From Actinomycetes bacterium (lineage in GTDB: Bacteria; Actinomycetota; Acidimicrobiia; Acidimicrobiales; RAAP-2), in assembly GCA_021818265.1 (NCBI GenBank), contig JAKAEP010000010.1, positions 1 through 36,280 of the forward strand: DNA of 36,280 nucleotides, given 5' to 3'. A program made the translations under genes and the position numbers. The notes under the pieces are model-generated. The model saw nothing but the letters and a program-made list of their open reading frames with translations. It was not told the DNA's origin and made no database searches. Below, in pieces: positions 1-9,302 of the stretch (its first letter is position 1; each line of letters opens with the position of its first letter).

Positions 1-12
1 CGGAGGTGCCCG

Positions 13-1647
13 GTGCCACGACCCGCGCGCCGAGCGCCCACTAGCGCCACGGACCCCGGGGGGCTGCTCGCCCGGCTCGACCGCGTGGCCCCCGCGGTGC
101 GCACCGCGCTCGCGGCCAGCGTCGCCGCCGGCGTCGTCGCCGTGGGGGCCACCGTGGCCCAGGCGGTCGCCCTCGCCCGCCTGCTGACCGACGCCCTCGC
201 CCGCCCGGGCGCGGGCGTCGGCGGCGCCGCGGCCCTCCTCGTGGGGGCCACGCTCGTCCGGGCGCTCGGCGCCGGCCTCGCCGAGCCCGCGATCGGCCGG
301 CTCGCCGCGCCGCTGCGGCGCGCGCTGCGCCACCGCGCCCTCGAGGGCGTGCTCGACGCCGGCCCCGCGGGTGGGCCCGACGCCACCGTCCAGCTGGCCA
401 CCCGCGGCGTCGAGGCCGTCGAGGAGTACGTCGCGCGCGCGCTGCCGACCCTCGTGCTGGGCGGTCTCGCCCCGCTCGCCCTGCTCGGCTGGCTGGCCTG
501 GCGCGACCCCCTGAGCGCCGTCGTCGTCGCGGTCACGGTCGGGCTGCTGCCGGTCTTCATGGTGCTGCTGGGGCTGGCCGCGCGCGAGGAGATGACCCGC
601 CGCTTCGAGGACCAGCAGCGCCTGGCGGGCTACTTCGGCGACGTCGTGCGCGGGATGGCGGTGCTGCGGGCCCACAACCGCTCCCGGGACGCCCTCGACG
701 CCCTGGAGTCGGCGGGCGAGGCGCTGACCGCGTCGACGATGCGGACCCTGCGCGTCGCCTTCCTCTCGGGGCTCGCCCTCGAGCTGCTCTCCTCGCTCGC
801 GACCGCCCTCGTCGCCCTCGTGCTCGGGCTGCGCCTGCTGGGGGGCTCCCTCTCGCTCGCGGTCGCCTTGGCGGTGCTGCTCGTCGCCCCGGAGGTGTTC
901 GTGCCCCTGCGTCGCGCGGCCGCGCAGTACCACGCCTCGGCCGACGGCCTCGCGGCCGCCGCGGCGCTCCTCGAGAGGGTCGGGGCCACCGCGCCGCCGG
1001 GCGCGGCACCCGCCCCGGGCTCGGCGCCCCGGCTCGCGCTCGAGGGCGTCCGCCTGGGCCGGCCCGGCCGGCCGGCGCCGAGCGCCCCGGTCGCGGCGGT
1101 CGTGCCCTCGGGCGCCCTCTGCGTGGTGCGCGGGCCCTCGGGGGTGGGCAAGACGACCCTCCTGCGCACGCTGGCCGGGCTCAGCGCCCCCCTCGCCGGC
1201 CGGGTGCTCGTCGACGGGGTCGACCTCGCCGCGATCGACCCCGAGGGCTGGCGGGACCGCGTCGCCTGGGTGCCCCAGGACCCGCGACTGCCCGGGCGCA
1301 CCGTGGCCGAGGCGCTCGACCCGGGAGGCACGCTCGGGCCGGGCGACCTCGCGGCGGCCCTCGAGAGGGTCGGGCTCTCCCACCTCGATCCCGGGCGGCC
1401 GCTCGGCGAGGGGGCCGCGACGCTCTCGGCCGGCGAGCGGCGGCGCCTGGCGCTGGCGCGGGCGCTGGCGCGCGACCCGCTCGTCCTGCTCCTCGACGAG
1501 CCCACCGCCCACCTCGACGCGCGCAGCGCCCGGGTGGTCGAGGAGGTCGTCGCGGCGCTCCCGGGCACGCGCGTCGTGGCGACGCACCGCCCGTTCCCTG
1601 GTGACGTGCTCGTCTCCCTCGAGGGCGAGGCCGTCGGTGCGCGCTAG
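13..1647 (+). CDS. cydD: CydD: ABC transporter subunit for cytochrome bd assembly
   Basis: CydDC is a heterodimeric inner-membrane ABC exporter (glutathione/cysteine or other thiols, with a haem link) needed to assemble cytochrome bd oxidase. This 544-residue half has an N-terminal transmembrane domain (about residues 30-320) and a C-terminal ATPase domain. Walker A is GPSGVGKTT from residue 374, the signature is [14 protein letters not shown], Walker B is [13 protein letters not shown], and an ATHRP H-loop follows. The GTG start at 13 lies six bases after GGAGG at 2-6. The cydC start overlaps its last codons, so the two are translationally coupled. cydAB usually lie upstream in actinobacteria and may sit just outside the window (inference). 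The assignment to CydD rather than another fused exporter rests on the tandem pair and the overall family look. Confidence 0.88.
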   Translation: MPRPARRAPTSATDPGGLLARLDRVAPAVRTALAASVAAGVVAVGATVAQAVALARLLTDALARPGAGVGGAAALLVGATLVRALGAGLAEPAIGRLAAPLRRALRHRALEGVLDAGPAGGPDATVQLATRGVEAVEEYVARALPTLVLGGLAPLALLGWLAWRDPLSAVVVAVTVGLLPVFMVLLGLAAREEMTRRFEDQQRLAGYFGDVVRGMAVLRAHNRSRDALDALESAGEALTASTMRTLRVAFLSGLALELLSSLATALVALVLGLRLLGGSLSLAVALAVLLVAPEVFVPLRRAAAQYHASADGLAAAAALLERVGATAPPGAAPAPGSAPRLALEGVRLGRPGRPAPSAPVAAVVPSGALCVVRGPSGVGKTTLLRTLAGLSAPLAGRVLVDGVDLAAIDPEGWRDRVAWVPQDPRLPGRTVAEALDPGGTLGPGDLAAALERVGLSHLDPGRPLGEGAATLSAGERRRLALARALARDPLVLLLDEPTAHLDARSARVVEEVVAALPGTRVVATHRPFPGDVLVSLEGEAVGAR

Positions 1648-3283
1648 CCCGATCCTCGGACCCGCCCTGGCACGCGAGCGGACCACGCTCACGCGCGCGC
1701 TCGCCGCGGGCGTCGCGATGGGCCTCGCCACGCTCGGGCTGGCCGGCACGTCGGGGTGGCTCATCGTGCGCGCCGCGCAACGGCCGCCCGTGCTCGCCCT
1801 CTCGGTGCCCATGGGACTCGTCCAGCTCTTCGCCCTGGCCAAGGCCGGGCTGCGCTACCTCGAGCGCACCGAGACCCACCGCGGGGCGCTGGCGACGATG
1901 GGCCACGTGCGCGCGAGCGTCGCCCGGGTCGTCGAGCCGCTCGCGCCGGCCGGCCTCGGCCCGCGCTCCGCCGAGGTCGTCGACGCCGTCGTGCGCGACG
2001 TCGAGCGGGTCCAGTCGGTGCTGGCCGCGGTGGCGGGCCCGCTGCTCGCGAGCGCCGCGGCCGGGCTGGTCGGGGTCGCCGTGTCCGGCCTGCTCGTGCC
2101 GGCGTCGGCTGGCGCGCTGGGCGTCGGACTCCTCGCGGTGCTCGTGGGCGGCCCGGCCCTCGCCGCGCGCGCGGGGGCCCGGGCCGAGCGCGAGGCCGAG
2201 GCGGCGCGCCGCGACCTCGTCGCGCTCTTCGACGACGCCGCCCAGGCCGGCGAGGAGCTGGCGCTCAACGGCGCCGGCCCGCGGCTGCGCGCCCGGCTGG
2301 ACGCGCTCGAGGACCGCCACGACGCCGCGGCGCGCCGCCGGGCCCGGGTGGGTGGGCTCACGGCGGGGCTCGCCGCGCTCGCCACGGGCCTCACCGCGCT
2401 CGCGGTCGCCCTGGCGAGCGTGCGCGCGCTCGAGGCGGGCCGCCTCGCGCCGGCGCTCGTCGCGGCGCCCACCCTGCTGGCCCTGGCCGCCCTCGAGATG
2501 GCCGGGTCGGTCGCCCCCGCCGCCGTCGGCCTGGCCGCCGACCGGGACGCGCTGGCGCGCGTCGACGCGCTCTGCGACCGACCGACGCCCGTGCGCGAGA
2601 CCGCCAGTGGCACGAGCCCGCCGCCGGGGGCGCTGCGCGCCGCGGGCGTCGGGGTCGAGCTCGCCGGGGCGGTGCTGTGGCGCGACGTCGCCCTCGCCCT
2701 CGAGGCGGGCGACGTCGCGGTGGTGGCGGGCCCGAGCGGGTCGGGCAAGACCACCCTCGCCCGGGTCCTCGCCCGCTTCCTCGACCCCACCGCGGGGGCG
2801 CTCGAGCTCGGCGGCGTCGACTACCGCGACCTCGCCGGAGAGGCCGTGCGCTCGCGCGTGGGGCTGAGCGAGGACGAGCCCCACGTCTTCGACACGACGC
2901 TCGCGGCCAACCTGCGCGTCGCCGCCCCCGGGGCCACCGAGGCCGACCTCCTCGGGGCCCTCGAAGCGGTCGAGCTCGGCGACCTGCTCGACCGGCTGCC
3001 CGAGGGCCTCGCCACCCGCCTGGCCCACGGCGCCGGCCTCTCGGGCGGGGAGCGTCGTCGGCTGGGCCTCGCCCGCGAGCTGCTCGCCGACCGGCCGTTC
3101 GCGGTGCTCGACGAGCCCACCGAGGGTCTCGACGAGGAGACCGCGCGCGCCGTGCTCGAGCGCCTCGCCGGCGAGCGGGGCCGGGCTCTGCTCATCGTGA
3201 GCCACCACGACACCGACCTCGCCCTCGCCGCCTCGCGCTGGCGCCTCGAGGGCGGCACGCTGCGGGTGGCGCCGGCCGGCTGA
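1637..3283 (+). CDS. cydC: CydC: partner ABC transporter subunit
   Basis: Second half of the CydDC exporter, 548 residues from the chosen start. The transmembrane domain opens with [17 protein letters not shown] and continues to about residue 300. The ATPase domain carries Walker [10 protein letters not shown] (from residue 365), signature [16 protein letters not shown], Walker [15 protein letters not shown] and H-loop VSHHDTDL. I chose GTG at 1637 because GAGG lies six bases upstream and the start overlaps the cydD stop, as expected for coupled subunits. An in-frame ATG at 1601 would put 36 extra bases inside cydD and has no better ribosome site. The gene ends one base before the stop of the convergent DinB-family gene, so no room remains for a separate terminator. 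Confidence 0.87.
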   Translation: MRASPILGPALARERTTLTRALAAGVAMGLATLGLAGTSGWLIVRAAQRPPVLALSVPMGLVQLFALAKAGLRYLERTETHRGALATMGHVRASVARVVEPLAPAGLGPRSAEVVDAVVRDVERVQSVLAAVAGPLLASAAAGLVGVAVSGLLVPASAGALGVGLLAVLVGGPALAARAGARAEREAEAARRDLVALFDDAAQAGEELALNGAGPRLRARLDALEDRHDAAARRRARVGGLTAGLAALATGLTALAVALASVRALEAGRLAPALVAAPTLLALAALEMAGSVAPAAVGLAADRDALARVDALCDRPTPVRETASGTSPPPGALRAAGVGVELAGAVLWRDVALALEAGDVAVVAGPSGSGKTTLARVLARFLDPTAGALELGGVDYRDLAGEAVRSRVGLSEDEPHVFDTTLAANLRVAAPGATEADLLGALEAVELGDLLDRLPEGLATRLAHGAGLSGGERRRLGLARELLADRPFAVLDEPTEGLDEETARAVLERLAGERGRALLIVSHHDTDLALAASRWRLEGGTLRVAPAG

Positions 3284-3284
3284 G

Positions 3285-3851
3285 CTACTGGCCGGCCCGG
3301 CCGTCGACGCGCTCGCGCAGCAGGTCGGCGTGCCCGCAGTGGCGGGCGTACTCCTCGATCAGGTGCACCACGATGTCGCGCACCTCGAGCTCCTCGCCGC
3401 GCCAGGCGACGCGCTGTCCGAGGTCCTCGATCCCCGCGAGCACCCCCTCGGCGTGGGCCACCTCGGCGTGCCAGGCGTCGAAGGCCCCGGCGACGCAGGC
3501 GGGTTCGGCGACGGCGCCGTTGAAGTCGGCGTCGGGGTCGTCCTCGCTCGCGAAGGGGTCGGTGACCTCGAGCCCCTCGATCACCCGGCGGAACCAGTGG
3601 CACTCGACGTTGGCCGAGTGGCGCACGAGGCCGAGCAGCGACATCGTCGAGGGCGCGGCGGAGCGCTCGGCCAGCCCCGCCGGGTCGAGGCCGACGCACT
3701 TGAGCTCGAGGGTCTGGCGGTAGGCGCGCAGGTAGCCCTCCAGGGTGTCGCGCTCCCCGCGCCCGGGGCGACCCTCGCGCGGGTCGTCCACGGGGGCGAC
3801 GAACATCCCGTCCGGTCCCATGCGCCGTGCGGGGACGCGCTCGTCGCTCAC
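3285..3851 (-). CDS. DinB/DUF664 family protein (possible mycothiol-dependent enzyme)
   Basis: A 188-residue protein of the DinB four-helix superfamily, DUF664 type. This actinobacterial group includes metal-dependent, mycothiol- or bacillithiol-linked transferases, but most members are uncharacterised. Candidate metal-binding histidines are H78 and H85 (VRHSANVECHWF) and H163, H171 and H174 (HLIEEYARHCGHADLL), in the positions typical of the family. The open frame extends further upstream, but I chose GTG at 3851 because GGGGAGG lies about nine bases before it and the extension has no family character. The ATG at residue 11 is an alternative start. It converges on cydC and is not obviously linked to its neighbours. 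The substrate cannot be read from the sequence. Confidence 0.72.
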   Translation of the reverse strand: MSDERVPARRMGPDGMFVAPVDDPREGRPGRGERDTLEGYLRAYRQTLELKCVGLDPAGLAERSAAPSTMSLLGLVRHSANVECHWFRRVIEGLEVTDPFASEDDPDADFNGAVAEPACVAGAFDAWHAEVAHAEGVLAGIEDLGQRVAWRGEELEVRDIVVHLIEEYARHCGHADLLRERVDGRAGQ

Positions 3852-4020
3852 GACCACGAGCCTCCCCGACCGCGCCGGCCCCGTCAAGCACCGGTCCCGG
3901 TCGCGTCGCGCGGCGTTACCTACACTGGTCCGTGCGCTCACCGAGGGTCGTCCGGGCCGGGCGCGACGCCGGATAGGCCCACCGGTGGCCGACCGGGCTC
4001 GTTCGAAGGGAGTGAACCGC

Positions 4021-4983
4021 ATGTCCTGGCGCCGTCCGCTGCGCGAGCTGCTCTTCGACCCGGCGGCCGCGGCCACGTTCTTCTGGCTGGGCGGGGTGGC
4101 CGGCGCCGCGGTGATGCTCCTCACGAGCCACTGGCCCCGCGACGCCGTCGTGACGACCCTGGTGGTGATGGGCATCGCCCTGCTCGCCACGGCGACGCGG
4201 GCCATCGTCGGCGAGCGCCGGCCCCTCTGGACGCTCCAGGTCGACGCGGCGCTCGCGACCGGCCTGGTGAGCGTGGTGCTGGCGGTCGCCCCCTACGGCT
4301 ACAACACCTTCGCGATCTTCTACGTGTGGATCGCGCTCTACGCGTCGCTCTACTTCACCCGGCTCCAGACCGTCGTCCAGATCGCCCTGGTGGCCCTGGC
4401 CTACGGGCTCGTGCTCGCGAACGGCCCGGCCGTGGACCGCCCCTACGCCTCCTGGCTCGCCATCGTGGGCACGTGCGTGACCTTCGCGACGCTCACCTCG
4501 ACGCTCGTGAACGTGCTGCGCACGACGGCCCGCCAGGACCCCCTGACCGGCGTGGCCAACCGTCGGGTCTTCGACGAGCGCCTGGCGGAGGAGATCGAGC
4601 GGGCGCGCCGCTCGAAGGCGCCGCTGTCGGTCGTCGCGATCGACGTCGACGACTTCAAGGGCGTGAACGACCACCGGGGGCACCTCGCGGGTGACCGGGC
4701 CCTCGTGCGGCTCGTCGAGGGCTGGCGGGGCTGCCTGCGGCGCGCGACCGACTTCCTCGCACGCCTCGGCGGCGACGAGTTCGCCGCGATCGTCGTCGAC
4801 GCCGACGCCGACCAGGTCCGCCAGCTCGTCGAGCGCCTCGGCGCGGTGACGGCCGACGGGGTCACCGCCTCGGTGGGCACGGCGACCTGGGACGGCGTCG
4901 AGGGCGCGGAGGGGCTCTTCCGGCGGGCCGACGCGGCGATGTTCCAGGCGAAGGCCGTGCGCAAGGCGCGCCGGGCGTCCTAG
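4021..4983 (+). CDS. Membrane-bound GGDEF diguanylate cyclase
   Basis: Probably makes cyclic di-GMP from two GTP. This 320-residue protein has six hydrophobic segments in the first 170 residues or so, forming an undefined membrane sensor domain, then a GGDEF domain. The catalytic motif LARLGGDEFAA is intact near residue 250. An allosteric I-site RATD lies exactly five residues before GGDEF, so product inhibition is expected. The domain opens with DPLTGVANRRVFDERL, typical of active cyclases. No EAL domain is present. I chose ATG at 4021 because GGGAG lies about ten bases upstream; the longer open frame reads through the intergenic region. Its stop shares a CTAG with the stop of the convergent mccA. 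The signal sensed is unknown. Confidence 0.87.
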   Translation: MSWRRPLRELLFDPAAAATFFWLGGVAGAAVMLLTSHWPRDAVVTTLVVMGIALLATATRAIVGERRPLWTLQVDAALATGLVSVVLAVAPYGYNTFAIFYVWIALYASLYFTRLQTVVQIALVALAYGLVLANGPAVDRPYASWLAIVGTCVTFATLTSTLVNVLRTTARQDPLTGVANRRVFDERLAEEIERARRSKAPLSVVAIDVDDFKGVNDHRGHLAGDRALVRLVEGWRGCLRRATDFLARLGGDEFAAIVVDADADQVRQLVERLGAVTADGVTASVGTATWDGVEGAEGLFRRADAAMFQAKAVRKARRAS

Positions 4984-7010
4984 GGCTCGCCCTCGGGCGC
5001 CTCGAGCTCGACGAGGTGCGCCCCCGAGGCCACCTGGTCGCCCGCCGCGACGAGCACGGCCGCCACCCGGGCGTCGCGCGGGGCGAGGACCGGGTGCTCC
5101 ATCTTCATCGCCTCCACGACGAGCAGGACGTCGCCCTCGGCGACCGCGTCGCCCGGCGCGCAGCGCACCTGGGCCACCGTGCCGGGCAAGGGGCTCACGA
5201 GCCGGGTGTCGCGACCGGACTCGCTCGCGGCCCGCCCCGCCGCGCCCACCGGGGCGGGCGACACCACGGTGACCGCGCCGTCGACCCACACCTCGGTGCG
5301 TTCGGCGCCCCCGACCGTGACGGCGTGACGGGTGACGCCCCCGACCTCGAGGAGGTGGCCGGTCGCCCCGTCGCCGGCCTCCTCGGCGCACGCGCGCACC
5401 GCGACCGGCCCGAGGAGCGGGCGGTCCGCGCCGGGCGCGCGTACGCTCACCTCCGCGTCCTCGTAGCGGCCGCGCACGGTGACGAGGAGCTCTTCCCCGT
5501 CGGCCTCGACGCGTACGACGCCCTCGGCGAGCCCGCCGGGCCGCCAGGCGCCCCGGGCCGTCCACACCGGGTCCGCCCCCGGCGCCCCGGCGCGCGCGAG
5601 GTGCGCCAGCGCGTAGACGGCGGCCGCGAGGGGCTCGTGCGCGGATCGGGCGTCGCGGGCGACCTCGTCGGTCACCCGGTCGAGCAGGCCGGTGTCGAGG
5701 CGGCCCTCGACGACCTCGGGCCGGGCGAGGAGCCGGCGCAGGTAGGCGAGGTTGGTCGTGAGCCCGGCCACGCGGGCCCCCCGCAGGGTCCCCTCGAGGC
5801 GGCGCAGCGCCTCAGCCCGGTCGGCGCCGTGGGCGACGACCTTGGCGAGCAGCGGGTCGTAGTGGGTCGAGACCTCGCTGCCGCGCTCGATCCACGAGTC
5901 GACCCGCACCCCGGCGGCCTCGGGGAGGTGCACGTGGGTCACCCGGCCCGACGTGGGCAGGAACCCGCGCCCGGGGTCCTCGGCGTAGACGCGGGCCTCC
6001 AGCGCGTGGCCCCGCAGCTCCACGTCGTCCTGGCGCAGGCGCAGCGGCTCGCCGGCGGCCACCCGGACCTGCTCTTCGACGAGGTCGAGGCCCGTGACGC
6101 ACTCGGTCACGGGGTGCTCGACCTGCAGGCGGGTGTTCATCTCGATGAAGTAGTACTCGTCTTCGCTGCCGACCGGCACCAGGAACTCGACGGTGCCGAG
6201 GCTCTCGTAGTCGACCGCGCGGGCCGCCTCGAGCGCCGAGCGCAGGAGCCTCTCGCGCAGGCCCGGCGCGAGGCCCGTGGTCGGGCACTCCTCGACGACC
6301 TTCTGGTGGCGGCGCTGGAGGGTGCACTCGCGCTCGCCGAGGTGGATGAGGTTCCCGAAGGCGTCGCCCAGCACCTGGACCTCGATGTGGCGGGTGCGCC
6401 CGAGGAACCGCTCGAGAAAGAGGCGGGGGTCCCCGAAGGCGGCCCCCGCCTCCCGGGCGGCCACCGGGACGGCGCGCGCGAGGCCGTCGAGGTCGTCGAC
6501 GACGTGCATCCCCTTGCCCCCGCCGCCGGCCGATGGCTTCACGAGGAGGGGGAAGCCGACCGCCTCGGCGGCGGCGCGCAGCGTCGCCTCCGTCGTGTCC
6601 GCGAGGGCCAGCCCGTCGAGCGTCGGGACCCCCGCCGCACCGACCCGCGCCTTGGCCTCGAGCTTGTCGGCCATGGCGCGCATCGCCGTGGCGCTCGGCC
6701 CGATGAAGGCGATCCCGCGCCCCCGGCAGGCCTCGGCGAAGTCGGGGTTCTCCGAGAGGAAGCCGTAGCCAGGGTGGACGGCGTCGGCGCCGAGGCGCTC
6801 GGCCGCGTCGAGCACGGCGTCGAGGTCGAGGTAGCTCTCGGTCGCCGGCGACGGGCCGAGGTGGGCGGCGACGTCGGCGTCGCGCACGTGGCGGGCCCCC
6901 CGGTCCGCGTCGCTGTAGAGCGCGGCCACCGACACGCCCATCGCGCGCAGCGTCCGGGCGATGCGCACCGCGACCTCGCCGCGGTTGGCGATCAGGACCC
7001 GGCGGAACAT
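4980..7010 (-). CDS. mccA: Acyl-CoA carboxylase alpha subunit (biotin carboxylase plus BCCP), MCC-type
   Basis: Biotin-dependent carboxylase subunit of 676 residues. It carboxylates its own biotin using ATP and bicarbonate, then hands the carboxyl to the beta subunit. The N-terminus [19 protein letters not shown] is the biotin carboxylase opening. The ATP-grasp glycine-rich loop reads KPSAGGGGKGMHVV, followed by the EMNTRLQVEHPVTE motif. The C-terminal biotinyl domain contains EAMKMEHPV, with the biotin lysine at about K636. The start ATG shares one base with the mccB stop (TGATG), so the subunits are coupled and made in equal amounts. An open frame continues upstream through mccB but is a shadow. 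The methylcrotonyl-CoA assignment comes mainly from the beta subunit; the alpha subunit could serve other acyl-CoA carboxylases. Confidence 0.9.
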   Translation of the reverse strand: MFRRVLIANRGEVAVRIARTLRAMGVSVAALYSDADRGARHVRDADVAAHLGPSPATESYLDLDAVLDAAERLGADAVHPGYGFLSENPDFAEACRGRGIAFIGPSATAMRAMADKLEAKARVGAAGVPTLDGLALADTTEATLRAAAEAVGFPLLVKPSAGGGGKGMHVVDDLDGLARAVPVAAREAGAAFGDPRLFLERFLGRTRHIEVQVLGDAFGNLIHLGERECTLQRRHQKVVEECPTTGLAPGLRERLLRSALEAARAVDYESLGTVEFLVPVGSEDEYYFIEMNTRLQVEHPVTECVTGLDLVEEQVRVAAGEPLRLRQDDVELRGHALEARVYAEDPGRGFLPTSGRVTHVHLPEAAGVRVDSWIERGSEVSTHYDPLLAKVVAHGADRAEALRRLEGTLRGARVAGLTTNLAYLRRLLARPEVVEGRLDTGLLDRVTDEVARDARSAHEPLAAAVYALAHLARAGAPGADPVWTARGAWRPGGLAEGVVRVEADGEELLVTVRGRYEDAEVSVRAPGADRPLLGPVAVRACAEEAGDGATGHLLEVGGVTRHAVTVGGAERTEVWVDGAVTVVSPAPVGAAGRAASESGRDTRLVSPLPGTVAQVRCAPGDAVAEGDVLLVVEAMKMEHPVLAPRDARVAAVLVAAGDQVASGAHLVELEAPEGEP

Positions 7011-8653
7011 CACATCCTGAAGACGCCGTAGGCGGTCGGCTCGATCGGCGCGCCGGCGCAGGCCGCCAGGGCGAGCCCGAGCACGGTGCGCGTCTCGGCC
7101 GGGTCGATCACCCCGTCGTCCCAGAGCCGGGCCGTCGAGTAGTAGGGCTCGCCCTGGGCGTCGAACTGGGCGCGGATCGCGTCCTTGTAGGCCTCCTCCT
7201 CGTCCGCCGGCCACGGGGCGCCGCGGCGCTCCGTGGCGTCGCGCCTCACGGTGGCGAGCACGTGGGCGGCCTGGTCGCCGCCCATCACCGAGATGCGGGC
7301 GTTCGGCCACATCCACAAGAAGCGCGGCCCGTACGCCCGTCCGCACATCGAGTAGTTGCCCGCACCGAAGGAGCCCCCGATCACCACGGTCAGCTTGGGG
7401 ACGCTCGCGCAGGCCACCGCCGTGACCATCTTGGCCCCGTGCTTGGCGATGCCCTCGGCCTCGTAGTCCCGGCCCACCATGAAGCCCGAGATGTTCTGGA
7501 GGAAGACCAGGGGGACGCGCCGCCGGTCGCACAGCTCGACGAAGTGGGCCCCCTTGAGCGCCGACTCCGAGAAGAGGACGCCGTTGTTGGCGACGATCCC
7601 GACGGGGTGTCCGTGCAGGCGCGCGAAGCCCGTGACGAGGGTGGTCCCGAAGTCGGGCTTGAACTCGAGCAGCTCGGAGCGGTCGACGAGCCTCGCGATC
7701 ACCTCGTGCACGTCGTACTGGGTGCGAGTGCGCGAGGGCACGACGCCGTAGAGCTCCCCGGGGTCGAAGGCCGGCGGCTCCGAGGGCTCGAGCGACCACG
7801 CGGGCGCCGGGTCGGGGGGCAGCGTCGCCACGATCGAGCGGATCGTGGCCAGCGCCTCGGCGTCGTCGTCGGCCAGGTGGTCGACGACGCCGCTGCGCGT
7901 CGCGTGCAGCTCGGCGCCACCGAGCTCCTCGGCCGTGACGACCTCGCCCGTGGCCGCGCGCACCAGGGGCGGGCCGCCGAGGAAGATGGTCCCCTGCCCG
8001 CGCACGATGACGACCTCGTCGCTCATCGCCGGCACGTAGGCCCCCCCGGCGGTGCACGACCCCAGCACGCCGGCGATCTGGGCGACGCCGGCGCCGCTCA
8101 TCCGCGCCTGGTTGAAGAAGATCCGTCCGAAGTGGTCCCGGTCGGGGAAGACCTCGTCCTGACGGGGCAGGAACGCGCCGCCGGAGTCGACCAGGTACAC
8201 GCACGGCAGCCGGTTCTGCGCCGCGACCTCCTGGGCGCGCAGGTGCTTCTTCACCGTCACCGGGTAGTACGTCCCGCCCTTCACCGTGGCGTCGTTGGCG
8301 ATGACCACGCAGGTGCGCCCCGCGACCCGGCCCACCCCGGTGATGATCCCGGCCCCGGGCACCTCGTCGTCGTAGAGGCCGGTGGCCGCGAGCGGCGACA
8401 TCTCCAAGAACGCGGTCCCCGGGTCGAGGAGGCGCTCCACCCGCTCGCGGGGCAGGAGCTTGCCCCGCTCGACGTGGCGACGGCGCGCCTCCTCGGGCCC
8501 GCCGAGCCGGGCCGCCTCGAGCCGGGCGCGTAGGTCGGCGACGAGCGCGAGGTTCGCCTCGCGGTTCGCCGCCACGTCGGGCGACGCGGGGTGCAGCGGG
8601 TGGCCGACGCGAGGGGTCGGCGCCGGGCGCTCGCGTCGCGGCGGGTCGGTCAT
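7010..8653 (-). CDS. mccB: Methylcrotonyl-CoA carboxylase beta subunit (carboxyltransferase)
   Basis: A 547-residue carboxyltransferase that moves the carboxyl group from biotin to an acyl-CoA, most likely 3-methylcrotonyl-CoA in leucine breakdown. Segments diagnostic of MCC-beta include [39 protein letters not shown] and [20 protein letters not shown]. Both crotonase-like halves are complete. It is the first gene of mccB-mccA. It starts with ATG at 8653, close to a perfect inverted repeat at 8661-8680 that also lies upstream of the divergent TetR gene, suggesting local control. No isovaleryl-CoA dehydrogenase, methylglutaconyl-CoA hydratase or HMG-CoA lyase gene lies in the window, so the rest of the pathway must be elsewhere. 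Confidence 0.9.
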   Translation of the reverse strand: MTDPPRRERPAPTPRVGHPLHPASPDVAANREANLALVADLRARLEAARLGGPEEARRRHVERGKLLPRERVERLLDPGTAFLEMSPLAATGLYDDEVPGAGIITGVGRVAGRTCVVIANDATVKGGTYYPVTVKKHLRAQEVAAQNRLPCVYLVDSGGAFLPRQDEVFPDRDHFGRIFFNQARMSGAGVAQIAGVLGSCTAGGAYVPAMSDEVVIVRGQGTIFLGGPPLVRAATGEVVTAEELGGAELHATRSGVVDHLADDDAEALATIRSIVATLPPDPAPAWSLEPSEPPAFDPGELYGVVPSRTRTQYDVHEVIARLVDRSELLEFKPDFGTTLVTGFARLHGHPVGIVANNGVLFSESALKGAHFVELCDRRRVPLVFLQNISGFMVGRDYEAEGIAKHGAKMVTAVACASVPKLTVVIGGSFGAGNYSMCGRAYGPRFLWMWPNARISVMGGDQAAHVLATVRRDATERRGAPWPADEEEAYKDAIRAQFDAQGEPYYSTARLWDDGVIDPAETRTVLGLALAACAGAPIEPTAYGVFRM

Positions 8654-8660
8654 CCCCGTC

Positions 8661-8680
8661 AGGTTAGCAACGACTAACCT
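8661..8680. promoter_or_regulatory. Perfect inverted repeat, candidate TetR operator
   Basis: AGGTTAG (8661-8667) and CTAACCT (8674-8680) form a perfect 7-base inverted repeat around a 6-base spacer. It sits in the 45-base gap between the divergent mccB and TetR starts. Position and symmetry fit a TetR-dimer operator controlling both promoters. That the adjacent TetR binds it is an inference. Confidence 0.7.
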
Positions 8681-8698
8681 CTCTCGCTAGAGGCTCCC

Positions 8699-9286
8699 GT
8701 GTCGACCGTCCTTTCCCCCCTTCACGACCCCGCCGGCGCGTCGCGGCGCGAGCGGATCCTCGCCGCCGCGGCCCGCCTGTTCGCCGAGCGTGGCTTCCAC
8801 GGGGTCACCATCGAAGAGCTGGGCGATGCCGTCGGCGTGAGCGGCCCGGCGGTCTACAAGCACTTCGCGAGCAAAGACGCCGTCTTGGGCGAGCTCTTGG
8901 TGGGGGTGAGCGAGTCGCTGCTCGCCGGGGCGCGCGCCGTCGTCGCCGAGGCGCCCCGTCCCCGGGTCGCCCTCGAGGGACTGGTCGGCTTCCACACGGC
9001 GTTCGCCCTGGCCGGCGCCGACCTCATCCGGGTCCAGGACCGCGACCTCGCGAACCTCTCGGCGCCCTCGGCCCGACGGGTGCGCTCACTGCAACGGGCC
9101 TACCTCGAGCTCTGGGTCGACACGCTGCGCGCCGTGCGGCCCGGTCTCGCGGTGAGCGAGGCGCGGGTGCGGGTCCACGCCGCCTTCGGCCTGCTGAACT
9201 CGACCTCGCACAGCCTCCCCGAGAGCGCCGGGGCCGACGTCACGGCCCTCCTCGCGCGCATGGCGCTGCGGGCGGTCCTCAGCTAG
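8699..9286 (+). CDS. TetR/AcrR family transcriptional regulator
   Basis: A 195-residue TetR-type repressor. The N-terminal helix-turn-helix (about residues 16-62) reads RRERILAAAARLFAERGFHG followed by VTIEELGDAVGVSGPAVYKHF, an unmistakable TetR pattern. The rest is a helical ligand-binding domain that does not reveal the ligand. It starts with GTG at 8699, preceded by AGAGG at 8690-8694, and is divergent from mccB across 45 bases that hold a perfect inverted repeat. The layout suggests it represses mccBA and itself, probably in response to an acyl-CoA from branched-chain or fatty acid breakdown (inference). It converges with pyruvate kinase across a short CCGGCCGGCCGG palindrome at 9287-9298. 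Confidence 0.88.
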   Translation: MSTVLSPLHDPAGASRRERILAAAARLFAERGFHGVTIEELGDAVGVSGPAVYKHFASKDAVLGELLVGVSESLLAGARAVVAEAPRPRVALEGLVGFHTAFALAGADLIRVQDRDLANLSAPSARRVRSLQRAYLELWVDTLRAVRPGLAVSEARVRVHAAFGLLNSTSHSLPESAGADVTALLARMALRAVLS

Positions 9287-9302
9287 GCCGGCCGGCCGGC
9301 GA

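Noticed and set aside
1181..3208. Long open frame on the minus strand opposite cydD/cydC
   Set aside because: Low-complexity Arg/Gly/Ala-rich shadow frame produced by high GC; the opposite strand has full ABC transporter motifs.
7013..8204. Upstream extension of the mccA reading frame
   Set aside because: Lies wholly inside mccB, with Arg-rich sequence and no biotin carboxylase similarity; the true start is the TGATG-coupled ATG at 7010.
9287..9302. CCGGCCGGCCGG between the TetR and pyruvate kinase stops as a bidirectional terminator
   Set aside because: Self-complementary, but too short and loop-free to form a convincing hairpin; no U-tract.
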